From Novosphingobium sp. (lineage in GTDB: Bacteria; Pseudomonadota; Alphaproteobacteria; Sphingomonadales; Sphingomonadaceae): DNA of 35,739 nt. Positions 23,712-32,891 of this stretch are shown here, in pieces (the stretch's first letter is position 1; every line of letters starts with the position of its first letter). A program made the translations under genes and the position numbers. Below the pieces are notes generated by a model, which was not told where the DNA came from, made no database searches, and saw only the letters and a program-made list of their open reading frames with translations. The stretch lies in NCBI GenBank assembly GCA_030697365.1, contig JAUYQH010000101.1, positions 1 through 35,739 on the forward strand, written 5' to 3'.

Positions 23712-25109
23712 TCAGCTCCATTCAATGGAGAGGTCCGCAACGGGGAAGAGGCAGCAGGAGAACACCAGCTCGCCATCGTCGACGAATATCTCGACGGTGC
23801 ATTTGTCCAACAGGATCAAAACTGTCCGGGCTTTGGCCTGACGTTCGCCAACAAGCACTTCCCGAGCGTAATCATCTATGTGAACCGCTTCGGTGGCATA
23901 GCGGGCGAAGGCGACATGGTCTTCGCCGATGACCAGCGCGGCCAATTCCGTATCGCCGTCCAGAAACCGAATGCGACCGGGTCGCCATGCGCCATTATCA
24001 CAGTCAATGGCGACGCAACCCTGGTTCTCCGCGACGGTCACGCTGCCGCAGCTTTCCGCCACGATCTGTCGGAACCTGCCGGTTTGGCGCGCCTCCTGCA
24101 GGTACTGGGTGACCGGCACCTGCTTCAGCTTTAGGTGCCCATTGTCCAAAAGCAGCGTCAGGACCCGTGGAACTGACTGGACGCCACGCCACGGGTGGGT
24201 CGGATAGCTATGGCCCGACTGATGGTTCGAAAGCCAGCCGATGAGGATCGGACCCTCATGCCCGGGCGGCAAGTCAGACCAGGTTACCGCCGCGTAGAAA
24301 TCCGGGCCGTGATCCAGTATTGCGCCGTCCGCTGGTGCCTCGGCGGAATCGACCGCGAAGCTGAAGCCATCGAATGTGCCGACGAAGTATTGGGCACCCG
24401 AGCCCCCAGCCAGCAGGTTCTTGTCGATATCGACCTTCAGCACCCATCGCGTGGCGGATTCATCGCCCGTGCCTTCGATCCCGATTTCGATCAGATCCGG
24501 GCATTCCCACTGGCCTCCCGTCGCTCCTGCGGGACCGAAATCGCCGACCAGCGTCCACTCCAGCAAGTTGGGGGAGCGATAGAACTGAACCTTGTGCTCG
24601 CGCGGAAGCGCGACGACCATGATCCACGCGTCGCTGGCCGCGTGGCGGAAAACTTTGGGATCCCGGAAATGCTCGAGGCCGAGGTCGATCACCGGATTAT
24701 TCGAATAGGACTGCCAGGTCCGGCCCTTGTCGTGGCTATAGGCGACATGCTGGGACTGGATCGCGGTTGCGGAGTGATGCGCTGTGTAGATTGCCACGAT
24801 CGGCGGTGCTACTCCGTCGCCGAGACCCGAAGAGTTATCCCAGTCGACTACCGCGCCGCCCGAGAAGATCATCTGCTCGCCTTCGGGGATGGCCACGGGC
24901 AATTCCGTCCAGTGGACGAGGTCGGCGCTGACGGCATGGCCCCAGCTCATGTGCCCCCATTCCTTGCCGCACGGATTGTATTGGTAAAACAGGTGATACT
25001 CGCCCTCGAAATAGACGAGTCCATTCGGATCATTCATCCAGTTGCGTTGCGGCGCGAAATGCCATTCCGGCCGGAATTGCGGGGTATTCGCGCACTTATC
25101 GATCGTCAT
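23712..25109 (-). CDS. GH32 beta-fructosidase, cytoplasmic
   Basis: This 465-residue family 32 glycoside hydrolase should release fructose from sucrose, inulin- or levan-type oligosaccharides. The catalytic residues are all present: nucleophile Asp27 in WMNDPNG, the stabilising Asp150 in FRDP and the acid/base Glu202 in WECPDL. A five-bladed propeller is followed by a short beta-sandwich. There is no signal peptide, so cleavage should occur in the cytoplasm after ABC import. The C-terminus ends soon after FVDDGELVF and appears shorter than usual, abutting the broken SRAP gene. It is the last gene of the transport operon, 30 bp after the ATPase. Confidence 0.92.
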   Translation of the reverse strand: MTIDKCANTPQFRPEWHFAPQRNWMNDPNGLVYFEGEYHLFYQYNPCGKEWGHMSWGHAVSADLVHWTELPVAIPEGEQMIFSGGAVVDWDNSSGLGDGVAPPIVAIYTAHHSATAIQSQHVAYSHDKGRTWQSYSNNPVIDLGLEHFRDPKVFRHAASDAWIMVVALPREHKVQFYRSPNLLEWTLVGDFGPAGATGGQWECPDLIEIGIEGTGDESATRWVLKVDIDKNLLAGGSGAQYFVGTFDGFSFAVDSAEAPADGAILDHGPDFYAAVTWSDLPPGHEGPILIGWLSNHQSGHSYPTHPWRGVQSVPRVLTLLLDNGHLKLKQVPVTQYLQEARQTGRFRQIVAESCGSVTVAENQGCVAIDCDNGAWRPGRIRFLDGDTELAALVIGEDHVAFARYATEAVHIDDYAREVLVGERQAKARTVLILLDKCTVEIFVDDGELVFSCCLFPVADLSIEWS

Positions 25110-25139
25110 TGGGGTGCTATCCGTTTGAAATAATTGGCA

Positions 25140-26243
25140 TCAGGGGCGGCGTTCGATGGCTTCGCCATCCTGGCCGAAAAGCAGGCAACGTTCGGTCTGA
25201 AGCCGTATCCCGACAGCATCACCGGGATGGACGCCCGCCGTCCGGGCATCGAGCCTTACGGCGATGCTTTCAGCGCAGCCGGGAACATCGACGAAGGCAA
25301 AGGTGTCGGCACCCAGCCTTTCGAGCATGACCACCACGCCAGAGACTTCGCCGCCATCGACCGCGGCCAGACTGCAATGTTCGGGACGGATACCAATCGT
25401 GCACCGCGTACCTTGCTCAAGGGTGATCGGCAGGCGGATCGTCCACTGTTCCTCCGCACCGGACCCCAGCGCGAAGAGACTTCCGCCGGCATCGCCGCCG
25501 GTCACCCGCGCATCGATGAAACCCATCGTCGGCGTGCCGATGAACCCGGCGACGAAGCGGTTGGCCGGGCGTTCGTAAAGGTCCATCGGCGCGCCGGACT
25601 GGCGGATGCGGCCATCCTCGAGAACGACGATCCGGTCGGCCAGCGTCATCGCTTCCACCTGATCGTGGGTGACATAGACGACCGTATTCATCAGCTGGCG
25701 GTGCAGGCGCCCGATCTCCATGCGCATCTGGACGCGCAACGCGGCGTCGAGGTTTGACAGGGGTTCGTCGAACAGGAATGCATTGGGTTCGCGCACGATC
25801 GCCCGCCCGATCGCCACCCGCTGCCGCTGTCCGCCGGACAGCTGAGCGGGCTTGTGATCGCGCAGCGCGGTGAGCTGCAGGATCCGCATCGCTTCCTCGA
25901 CGCGCTCGCGAAGCTCGGTCCTGGGCTTCTTCGCCAGCTTGAGTCCGAAGCCGATGTTCTGTTCGACGGTCATGTGCGGATAAAGCGCGTAAGACTGTAA
26001 CACCATCCCGACCCGGCGTTCGGCCGGCCCGCGATGGTTGACCACCTGATCGTCGAACAGCAATTCTCCCGAGGTTATCTCCTCGAGACCGGCGATCATG
26101 CGCAGCAAGGTCGACTTGCCGCAACCCGACGGCCCGACGAGCACGAGGAATTCGCTCGGCGCGACCGTAAGGCTCACCCCCTTGATGATCTCCTTGCCGT
26201 CGAAGGACTTTCGGATATCGCGCAGTTCCAGCCGTGCCGGCAT
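25140..26243 (-). CDS. ABC sugar importer ATPase (MalK/UgpC/MsmX type)
   Basis: This is the nucleotide-binding subunit of the CUT1 importer. The 367 residues have Walker [10 protein letters not shown] (37-45), the signature LSGGQRQR (135-142), Walker B FLFDEP (156-161), the switch THD, and a C-terminal TOBE-like regulatory part that begins near [15 protein letters not shown] 26243 was chosen because the family start ([10 protein letters not shown]) follows directly. It lies 11 bp after the second permease, in the order binding protein, permease, permease, ATPase, GH32. Confidence 0.95.
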   Translation of the reverse strand: MPARLELRDIRKSFDGKEIIKGVSLTVAPSEFLVLVGPSGCGKSTLLRMIAGLEEITSGELLFDDQVVNHRGPAERRVGMVLQSYALYPHMTVEQNIGFGLKLAKKPRTELRERVEEAMRILQLTALRDHKPAQLSGGQRQRVAIGRAIVREPNAFLFDEPLSNLDAALRVQMRMEIGRLHRQLMNTVVYVTHDQVEAMTLADRIVVLEDGRIRQSGAPMDLYERPANRFVAGFIGTPTMGFIDARVTGGDAGGSLFALGSGAEEQWTIRLPITLEQGTRCTIGIRPEHCSLAAVDGGEVSGVVVMLERLGADTFAFVDVPGCAESIAVRLDARTAGVHPGDAVGIRLQTERCLLFGQDGEAIERRP

Positions 26244-26254
26244 GGCTTTTCCCC

Positions 26255-27142
26255 TCAACCCTTGATGCCGCTGCCGGCCACGCTGCGAACGAACCAGCGC
26301 TGGAAGATCACGAAAGCCACCAGCACCGGCAGGGTGATGACCGTGGCATAGGCCATGACCTGACCCCATTCGGTGGTCCGGCCGAAGAACTGCTGCATTC
26401 CGATCATCAGCGGACGAGCCGCATCGCCCGGGACGGTGATCACCGGCCAGAGGTACTGGTTCCAGGCCGCAAGCCCCTGAAGAATGCCGACCGTGGCGAA
26501 GACCGGCATCGAGGACGGGACGATGACATGCCGGAACACCTGGAACGGAGTCGCACCATCGACATAGGCCGCTTCGTCAAAGTCTTTGGGGATCTCCCGG
26601 AAAAATTGGTAAAACAGAAAGATGGAAAACGTGTTGGCGATGAACGGGATGATCTGAACGTAAAGCGTATCGAGCCACGAACGCGTCGGTGAAATGCCCA
26701 GCTCGGTCATTTCAAGCCCCGGAAGCGAGGCGACGATGAACAGCAGAGGGACCGTGATCGCATCGAACGGAATGATCAGAAGTACCACCAGGATCGTCAG
26801 GACCGGGGCCCGCCCCCGCCATTCAAGCCGAGACAAAGCGAACGCCGCCATGCTGTTGACGGCAAGTCCGATCCCCACTGTCGCTATGGTGATGAAGACC
26901 GAATTCAGAAAGAAGCGGCCGACGTTTCCCAAGCCGAAGACTTCCGCATAGTTCTGCAAGGTCAGCGTCCCGACCGGCAGCAGGGCGCGCAGCGACTGCA
27001 GGTCGGAGAAAATGTCCTGGTTCGACTTCAGGGAAGCCGACAGCATGAACAGAAACGGGAACAAGAACACGAACGCCAGAAGCAGCATCAGCGCATGAAG
27101 GGCGAGCCGCAGCGGTGCGTTCTTTAGCTGGCGCGGGGTCAT
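26255..27142 (-). CDS. ABC sugar importer permease, MalG type
   Basis: This inner-membrane permease of 295 residues has six predicted helices and the EAA loop EAAYVDGATPFQVFRHVIVP that docks on the ATPase. The C-terminus, with GSGIKG, is typical of MalG-like subunits. Its ATG overlaps the preceding permease stop by four bases (ATGA). The substrate is inferred as a fructose-containing sugar from the neighbours. Confidence 0.94.
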   Translation of the reverse strand: MTPRQLKNAPLRLALHALMLLLAFVFLFPFLFMLSASLKSNQDIFSDLQSLRALLPVGTLTLQNYAEVFGLGNVGRFFLNSVFITIATVGIGLAVNSMAAFALSRLEWRGRAPVLTILVVLLIIPFDAITVPLLFIVASLPGLEMTELGISPTRSWLDTLYVQIIPFIANTFSIFLFYQFFREIPKDFDEAAYVDGATPFQVFRHVIVPSSMPVFATVGILQGLAAWNQYLWPVITVPGDAARPLMIGMQQFFGRTTEWGQVMAYATVITLPVLVAFVIFQRWFVRSVAGSGIKG

Positions 27143-28215
27143 TGCGGTCGCCCTTCAAGGCGGCGGCTGGTCCAGCGCTGGACCAACACGAGCATGACGA
27201 TCAGCGCGAAATAGACGACCGAGATGGTCGAGCCGTAGGCGACATCCTCTTCACGCACACCGCGCTGGATGGCGCGGAACATCACCGTCGAGGTGGCCTC
27301 GTTCGGCCCGCCCTGGGTCATCACGTCCACCTGGGTAAACAGGCCTAGCGCCCCGATCGTGGTCACCACCAGAACGAAGGCGATGGTTTGCTTCAGGCCG
27401 GGCAGCGTGATGTGGCGAAACCGCTGCCAGGCGTTTGCGCCATCGATGCGGGCCGCGTCGTACAGTTCCTGAGCTATGCCCTGCAGTCCGGCGAGGAAGA
27501 TCAGCATCTGGAAGCCGGCCCCTTGCCAGGCGGACATGATGACGATCGCCGGCATCGCCGTGCTGCTGTTGCCCAGCCAGTCGATGGGCTGGAACGCTCC
27601 CAGGCTGGCTACGGAGAGGAGCTTGTTGAACAGGCCAAGGTCGCGGTCGAACAGGAATACCCAGACCACGGATACGACGACCATCGACATCACCACTGGC
27701 GAGAAATAGATCGCCCGATATGCCGTCTGGCCTTTCAGCCCGGTATTGACGAGCAGCGCAAGCCCCAAGGCGACGAGGCATTGCAGCGGCACCACCAAAA
27801 CCGCAAAGGTGAAGGTGTTGAACAATGCCCGCAGGAAGGCGGGGTCCTTGGCCAGGACCGTGACGCGGCTTTCGCCAAGCCGGAAATCGGCGAGCGGTCG
27901 ATAACCGGCATAGGCCGGGTTTGCGCGGATCACCGCCCGCGCCCGGGAGTACACGGGCGCGGTTGGCCGCAATTCGCCCCGCACTTTGGATTCTGGCTCC
28001 TGCACCAGGTAGCTGACCGAAAGCAGCCGCTCATAATTCCGCAAGCCGACGAACTCACCGGGTTCAGGCGAAACCAGCCGCTGATCAGTCAGGGTCAGGC
28101 CGAGAGCCAGCAAGAACGGAAGCACCAGGAACACCGCGATTCCAAGCAAGGCGGGCCCGCCAAACAGCAGGGCTAGGCGGCCGCCGTGCTGGCTTCGCGC
28201 AATCGTCCGGCTCAT
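27139..28215 (-). CDS. ABC sugar importer permease, MalF type, with extra periplasmic segment
   Basis: This 358-residue permease has TM1 at about 15-40 and the remaining helices from about 130, with the EAA-type loop DAARIDGANAWQRFRHITLP. Between NYERLL (59-64) and DPAFLRALFNT (124-134), which are normally adjacent in short CUT1 permeases, lie about 59 extra residues rich in charged and Pro/Ala residues, predicted to be periplasmic. They may contact the binding protein or outer-membrane partners. ATGA overlap with the binding-protein gene upstream. Confidence 0.93.
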   Translation of the reverse strand: MSRTIARSQHGGRLALLFGGPALLGIAVFLVLPFLLALGLTLTDQRLVSPEPGEFVGLRNYERLLSVSYLVQEPESKVRGELRPTAPVYSRARAVIRANPAYAGYRPLADFRLGESRVTVLAKDPAFLRALFNTFTFAVLVVPLQCLVALGLALLVNTGLKGQTAYRAIYFSPVVMSMVVVSVVWVFLFDRDLGLFNKLLSVASLGAFQPIDWLGNSSTAMPAIVIMSAWQGAGFQMLIFLAGLQGIAQELYDAARIDGANAWQRFRHITLPGLKQTIAFVLVVTTIGALGLFTQVDVMTQGGPNEATSTVMFRAIQRGVREEDVAYGSTISVVYFALIVMLVLVQRWTSRRLEGRPQ

Positions 28216-29525
28216 GGTTGCCGCGCTCCAGGGCGCACGTTTGCACCGGGCTGGATCTGGTAACTCGGATTGTCCGCCAAGGTCTGGTCGATGTCATCGA
28301 CGGCGTCGTCAAGCGCGTCTTCGACGATCTCGCCCTCCATCACGCGGCGCAAGGCGTTGGTGAATGCCCCGGAAATGACCGGAAAGGCGGGTGTCTCCGG
28401 GCGGCTCCGGGCAAACCGGCGCATCAAGTCGAAGAACACGCGGTTCTTGCCGCCCTGCCGGTATTCGCTTGTTAGTGCCGCGGCTTCCTCGCTCACCGGA
28501 ACCATCCCGGCCTGGTCGGACAGCGCGGCGATCTCACGCGGCTGGAGCATGAAGTCGATGAACTCGGCAGCGCCACGGGGATGCTTGCACTGGCTGCCGA
28601 TGCCCCACTGCCAGCTGCCTCCGCCGATCACGGGGCCTGCGCCGAAGTCGGGCGGCGGCAGGATGAGCAGATCGTTGCCGAGCGCCTTGCGGTAAGTCGG
28701 CTCCCACCAGTTCCCGGTATAGGCCAGCCCGGCCCGGCCGGAAACGAACGCGTTGTCGTCAGGCTCTCGCCGCGAGACGAGATCGCGGCGGAACAGGGAC
28801 TGGAACCAAAGCGCGAATTTCCGGGCTGCCGGGCTGTTCAGCGTGCCCTCCGCGCGGGCCATCGCCGTGCGGTCGATCAGGTCCGCGCCGCTGCTTTGCA
28901 GCATCGGGCTGAAGCCATAGGTCCACCAGTCGGGATTGAGATCGCGGGTCGAGAGGTCGAGCGGATAGCGATGCGTGCCCGACGCCCTCATCCGCTCCAG
29001 CACCGTGTCGAACTCCGCCAGCGTCCAGGGAGCGTCGAGCGTGGGAATCCGCACGCCCAGTTTCTCAAGTTCCGAGCGGCGCGCAAAGATTGCCAGCGCC
29101 GCGTCGAACTGCCCGGCGGAATATATCCGCGCGCGGTAGCGCCCCAGCGCGGTCGGGCTGATCGGCGCCAGCGTCGCGGCTGGGACAAGGTCGTCGATTG
29201 GTCGCAGATGCCCGGCCCAGACAAAGCTCGCGACCTTCGGATGATCGACCATTACAATGCAGGGCAGCCGACCGGCGAGTGACGCCGCGACGATCGACTG
29301 GGTGTAGTTGCCCTGCGGGATCGACTGCGCCGTCACATGCCATCTGTTCTGAGCAGCGTTGAAACGGGCGAATGCCGCCTGGTAGGCCGGCTCCTCCAGC
29401 TTGGTAAGCTGCTTCCACAACGTCAGTTCGACAGGTCCGCTCGTGTCAGCTGGGCGGTCGCAGCCCGACGTCAGGGCAATGACGGCCAGCCCAACCCCCA
29501 ACGCCAGGCGTCGGAGTTTACGCAC
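28212..29525 (-). CDS. Extracellular sugar-binding lipoprotein of the ABC importer
   Basis: This 437-residue family 1 solute-binding protein begins with a lipoprotein signal (RRLALGVGLAVIALTSGC), so a lipobox Cys at about 22 should anchor it to the inner membrane or outer membrane inner leaflet. The mature part has ELTLWKQLTK, IVMVDHPKVASF and the late GGGSWQWGIGSQCKHP typical of sugar binders. GTG 29525 was chosen because it places the signal peptide at the N-terminus; upstream residues are Arg-rich and out of character. The start overlaps the fructokinase remnant by eight bases. Confidence 0.9.
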   Translation of the reverse strand: MRKLRRLALGVGLAVIALTSGCDRPADTSGPVELTLWKQLTKLEEPAYQAAFARFNAAQNRWHVTAQSIPQGNYTQSIVAASLAGRLPCIVMVDHPKVASFVWAGHLRPIDDLVPAATLAPISPTALGRYRARIYSAGQFDAALAIFARRSELEKLGVRIPTLDAPWTLAEFDTVLERMRASGTHRYPLDLSTRDLNPDWWTYGFSPMLQSSGADLIDRTAMARAEGTLNSPAARKFALWFQSLFRRDLVSRREPDDNAFVSGRAGLAYTGNWWEPTYRKALGNDLLILPPPDFGAGPVIGGGSWQWGIGSQCKHPRGAAEFIDFMLQPREIAALSDQAGMVPVSEEAAALTSEYRQGGKNRVFFDLMRRFARSRPETPAFPVISGAFTNALRRVMEGEIVEDALDDAVDDIDQTLADNPSYQIQPGANVRPGARQP

Positions 29526-29769
29526 GTCCGGAACCTGACGCCGACTGCGCTGCCCTCTTGGCAAGTTCGAGCGCGCCGACAAGGCCGGGCGACGGGGATG
29601 TCAACGCCGGCCTGGCAATGAAGCTCTCTTCGTCGCGACAATACCGGTCCAGTGCATATCCCGCCATAAGCTGACGGAACGCGCTGCGGAAATGGCCCCG
29701 GTCATCGGCGACAGCACAGAGAACCTTGGTTCCCCCCGTTTCGATTGCTCCGAAATATCTGACTGACAT
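29518..29769 (-). pseudogene. ROK fructokinase with large internal deletion
   Basis: Only 83 residues remain where about 300 are expected. Residues 1-23 (MSVRYFGAIETGGTKVLCAV) are a perfect ROK-kinase start with the phosphate-binding GGTK. From about residue 27 the sequence jumps to the C-terminus, SAFRQLMAGYALDRY then PALTSPSPGLVGALELAKRA. The frame is kept, but the catalytic Asp, the zinc-binding cysteines and the sugar site are gone, so it cannot phosphorylate fructose. The position between the receptor and binding-protein genes is where a locus kinase would sit. Confidence 0.8.
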
Positions 29770-29869
29770 GGTAAGCCGATCCCTGGAGTTCCGCAGTGAA
29801 CCTGCCTGCTCGGTTCAGTCCCGCTCGGCCGCGTGGTATCCCGCAAACTTACCGGCAACAAATCTCCAG

Positions 29870-29890
29870 GCGGGACGGGCCGCGTCCCGC
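29870..29890. repeat. Hairpin 1 in the receptor-kinase gap
   Basis: GCGGGAC and GTCCCGC pair perfectly over a 7-base loop. It is directly followed by a second, stronger hairpin. The pair lies between the receptor stop and the fructokinase remnant, where mRNA levels of receptor and transporter genes could be uncoupled. The remaining bases of this 179-bp gap (29770-29869 and 29930-29948) show no clear promoter. Confidence 0.45.
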
Positions 29891-29894
29891 TAAA

Positions 29895-29929
29895 GGTGTC
29901 GTGGAACGGCTATTGCGTCCCACGACACC
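29895..29929 (-). terminator. 10-bp stem hairpin after the TonB-dependent receptor, candidate terminator
   Basis: GGTGTCGTGG and CCACGACACC pair perfectly around a 15-base loop, 20 bases downstream of the receptor stop in the minus direction, followed on that strand by TTT. It is a plausible partial terminator or mRNA 3'-end stabiliser, which would give high receptor and lower transporter expression. The short T run makes full termination uncertain. Confidence 0.55.
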
Positions 29930-29948
29930 GATAGGCACCAAGACCTGT

Positions 29949-32753
29949 TTAGAAGCGATAGGTTACGCTGGCCCGTACAATTCGCCCAAACAGGGGGCGG
30001 GCGACGCCACGGTTGGTCGTGCCGTCAGGTCCCTTGAGGTCGGAGAACAACGGATCGCCTTCGGTGAAGGACAGTTCGTTGGTGATGTTGGACACGTGCA
30101 CCTGGAACGCCAGCTTGTCGCTGACATCGACGATAACGCCGCCGTCGAGGTGGAAATAGGAGGGGTACAGTGTGACATCGACATCGCGCGATTCGGAGAA
30201 GCGATTACCGAAATAGGTGTATTTGAAATAGGGTTTGATCGGCGCGCCGGTCAGCGGCTTTAAATCAAAGCTTCCGCGGATGTTGAGCAGCTTGTTGGGC
30301 AGACGCCGCGGACGGCGGCCGTTTTGACCCACATCGAGGAACTCAAAGCCGGTAATCACGCCCCCAGGCGTACGGATTTCGCGAACCGTGCGGAAATTGG
30401 CGCCCACGATCTCGGGGTCCTGAACCACCAGGGTGCCGCCGATCTCAAGTCCCGGGATAAACGGGGGTCGAACGTTGGCTTCCAGTTCGAAGCCCTTGTT
30501 GCGGATTCCCTGACTGAAGAATTCGCGTACTTCGGGGCACGCATTCAGGTTCGGAACTCCACCGGGAACCGCGCAGGTGCTGGACGTGAAATCGCGATAG
30601 ATGCTGACCTGCTGCCGCGGCTTGAAGTCGTTGTAAAACAGCGCCAGCTGGGCATCGAACGCCGGCTTGAAGATCCGCACGCCGCCTTCGTACTGGTATA
30701 TGTTTTCGACCGTGTCGCCGACCTGGTTTTCATCGACACGAAACTCGTTGAGATCTTCCAGACTCGGCAGGCGGAAGCTTTTCGAGAACAGGGCATAGAC
30801 TGCCAGGTCGTTGGACAACGAATAGTTCGCGCCGAGCGAAAAACCCCATGCACTGAACTTGTTGTCGCCCACGCGCCGATTCGAGAGCCCGAAGATCTCG
30901 TTGTCGCCGATGGTATCGGCGTTTGAGCCGGGAACTATGTTAGCCGGGGTAAGATCGATCGCGAAGGGGCCTGCGTCGCGATTGCGCCGGACCACATTGG
31001 AACTCTGAGTCTGGTAACGCACGCCCGCATCGATCTTGAGCCGCGAATCCAATGTTTCCCAGTGGTCGAGAAAGTAGACAGCCTTGGTGTCAGCCGAAAT
31101 GTCGGACTGGTAACCGAAAAACCCGGGCAGAAGCGCCCCCTCAATCGAGCGATTGGGACCCACGATATTACCGTTGGCGTCGACCCCCCGAATGTCGAAC
31201 AGCCGCGAATTGCCGGTCTCCAGCGTCGATTGGACGAGACTCGCCTGGAAGCTCTGGTCGACGTTGTAGGCAGAGACGTACCCGCCCAGCGTGAACTGGT
31301 GGGTTCCGGCCAATTCGACAGACTTGCTCAGGCGGAAATCGAGCGAGGTGCTGTCGGCCTTCGAGTTCGTGATAAAGGGCAACAGGAACGTCGCGAAGGC
31401 GTCGCCGGGGACCCGGGTGCCGTCATCGAGGAAGACGCCGACCGCACCGACCGCGCGGGCATGGTTGCGGATGAACGCGTCGCGGCCGATCCCGGGGAAA
31501 ACCTGAGCGGCGTTGCCGGGGACGTTAAAATAACCCACCAAAATAGGATCAGTGTAGTTGCCGTTCAGCGCCGCGCCATGAGCCCGGCTGACAATGTCGT
31601 TCTGGTAGCGGGCGTTCAGGAAAGTGCTGGCGAACGAGGCGTCGTTGCCAGTGAACATGGCGTTGAAATTGGATTCGCCCCGGGTGTGGCGCAGGCCGGC
31701 GTCAAGTTCCCAGCCGTCGCCCAGGCCCTGCTTGAACTTCAGAGTGAAAATATCGAACTCAGGATTGATTCCGTCCGCCAGATCGACTGAGCGCGGGCCG
31801 GATTCGTCGTACAATGTCTGCAGGCGAGTGAAGGGCGAAAGGACCGTTCCGCTGCCGAAGTCGATGCCGATCGGCCGCACCTCATTGGTGCGGATGCGGA
31901 TCGGATTGGCGGCCGTACCCGGCGAATTGAATCCCGGGACCTGGATCGGCACGTTCTGGAAAAAGGTCGTCCGATCGCGGATGACGTGGGCCTGGGCGAA
32001 GACTTCGGTCTCCTCGTCGTCGCTCGTGAACACGAGATTGGCGCGGACCTGCCCGCCATTGTCCGAGGTAAATCCGGTGGGGCGGATTCCGTCAGCGATA
32101 CGATAAAACCCGCCCAGCGCGAAAGTCAGGTTCTTGTTGATCGGCCCCGAAATGTACGCGTCGGCGCGATAGAAATCGTAGTCGGCATACTCAAACTTGG
32201 CTCCGCCTTCGAATTCCTGGCCACCGGTCCTGGTGATGTAATTGACGGTCGCGCCCAGGCCATTGGAGTAAAGAATGCCGCCGGTGCCGCCCTTGATCAC
32301 CTCGACCCGTTCGGTCATCAGATCGGTTCGCACGGCGACATCGTTGTTCATGAATTGAACTTCGGGTTCCTCGAACCACGGCAGTCCATCGAACAGTTGC
32401 GGGGCATAGCGATAACCGCCGGTGACCGGCAGGCCGCGCACGGTGATGTTGTTGCTTGCCTCGCCGGCAGTCGATCCCTCGGCGAAAATGCCGGGCACGT
32501 TCTGCAACAGATCGGCGGTGCTGATCGGAGCCAGCTGCTGGATGTCGGCTTGGTCGAAGGTATTAATCGTATTGGTGGAATCGATCTTGCGTACTTTGCC
32601 GACGGTTCCGGTGACGACGATTTCGTCCTGCTTGTCCGCGTCCGTCGCGTCGCTTGCTTCCTGAGCCAGGGCCGGACCTGCGAGCAGGGCCGACGCCATA
32701 ACCGAAAGTGAAGCCCAAGTCGCAAATCCGCGCGCGCGTCGTTGTTGGTACAT
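29949..32753 (-). CDS. TonB-dependent outer-membrane receptor for sugars
   Basis: This 934-residue receptor has a signal peptide ending ALAQ (about 30), a TonB box-like DEIVVTG, a plug domain with LLQNVPGIFAEG and GGTGGILYSNGLGATVNYITR, and a long beta barrel ending in ASVTYRF with the C-terminal aromatic needed for outer-membrane insertion. No N-terminal signalling domain is present, so it is a transducer-free importer. The start at 32753 is fixed by a strong GAGGAGGGG (32757-32765). Its place beside GH32 genes, the ABC importer and a LacI regulator points to sucrose or fructo-oligosaccharide uptake. Confidence 0.94.
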   Translation of the reverse strand: MYQQRRARGFATWASLSVMASALLAGPALAQEASDATDADKQDEIVVTGTVGKVRKIDSTNTINTFDQADIQQLAPISTADLLQNVPGIFAEGSTAGEASNNITVRGLPVTGGYRYAPQLFDGLPWFEEPEVQFMNNDVAVRTDLMTERVEVIKGGTGGILYSNGLGATVNYITRTGGQEFEGGAKFEYADYDFYRADAYISGPINKNLTFALGGFYRIADGIRPTGFTSDNGGQVRANLVFTSDDEETEVFAQAHVIRDRTTFFQNVPIQVPGFNSPGTAANPIRIRTNEVRPIGIDFGSGTVLSPFTRLQTLYDESGPRSVDLADGINPEFDIFTLKFKQGLGDGWELDAGLRHTRGESNFNAMFTGNDASFASTFLNARYQNDIVSRAHGAALNGNYTDPILVGYFNVPGNAAQVFPGIGRDAFIRNHARAVGAVGVFLDDGTRVPGDAFATFLLPFITNSKADSTSLDFRLSKSVELAGTHQFTLGGYVSAYNVDQSFQASLVQSTLETGNSRLFDIRGVDANGNIVGPNRSIEGALLPGFFGYQSDISADTKAVYFLDHWETLDSRLKIDAGVRYQTQSSNVVRRNRDAGPFAIDLTPANIVPGSNADTIGDNEIFGLSNRRVGDNKFSAWGFSLGANYSLSNDLAVYALFSKSFRLPSLEDLNEFRVDENQVGDTVENIYQYEGGVRIFKPAFDAQLALFYNDFKPRQQVSIYRDFTSSTCAVPGGVPNLNACPEVREFFSQGIRNKGFELEANVRPPFIPGLEIGGTLVVQDPEIVGANFRTVREIRTPGGVITGFEFLDVGQNGRRPRRLPNKLLNIRGSFDLKPLTGAPIKPYFKYTYFGNRFSESRDVDVTLYPSYFHLDGGVIVDVSDKLAFQVHVSNITNELSFTEGDPLFSDLKGPDGTTNRGVARPLFGRIVRASVTYRF

Positions 32754-32756
32754 AAT

Positions 32757-32765
32757 CCCCTCCTC
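32757..32765 (-). promoter_or_regulatory. Strong ribosome-binding site of the receptor gene
   Basis: GAGGAGGGG ends three bases before the ATG at 32753, with its GGAGG core about 5-7 bases away. This decides the start over an upstream in-frame codon at 32780, and suggests high translation of the receptor. Confidence 0.75.
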
Positions 32766-32868
32766 AATCGACCGGGCCACCCTCTGACGAATGGTTCCGT
32801 ATCTTGCTGGCGGTTATCCGCCCACCCAACGCCGAGTCGGCGCCACCCAAGGAGTCGCCAGCTCACAA

Positions 32869-32884
32869 TTGACGACGTCGTCAA
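32869..32884. promoter_or_regulatory. LacI-family operator 1 (16-bp palindrome)
   Basis: TTGACGACGTCGTCAA is a perfect palindrome with the central CG typical of LacI-type operators. It lies in the 219-bp divergent interval between the receptor and regulator genes, about 115 bp before the receptor start. Its core is identical to operator 2. Confidence 0.85.
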
Positions 32885-32891
32885 CCTGATT

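Noticed and set aside
24195..25133. Plus-strand open frame of 312 codons opposite GH32
   Set aside because: The minus strand has the complete GH32 catalytic triad; the plus frame shows no motif.
28262..28280. Sequence TGTCCGCCAAGG resembling the tRNA-Ser 3' end, as a possible attachment repeat
   Set aside because: Only about nine bases match and it lies inside the binding-protein gene. It lacks the T-arm sequence expected of a real tRNA-derived repeat.
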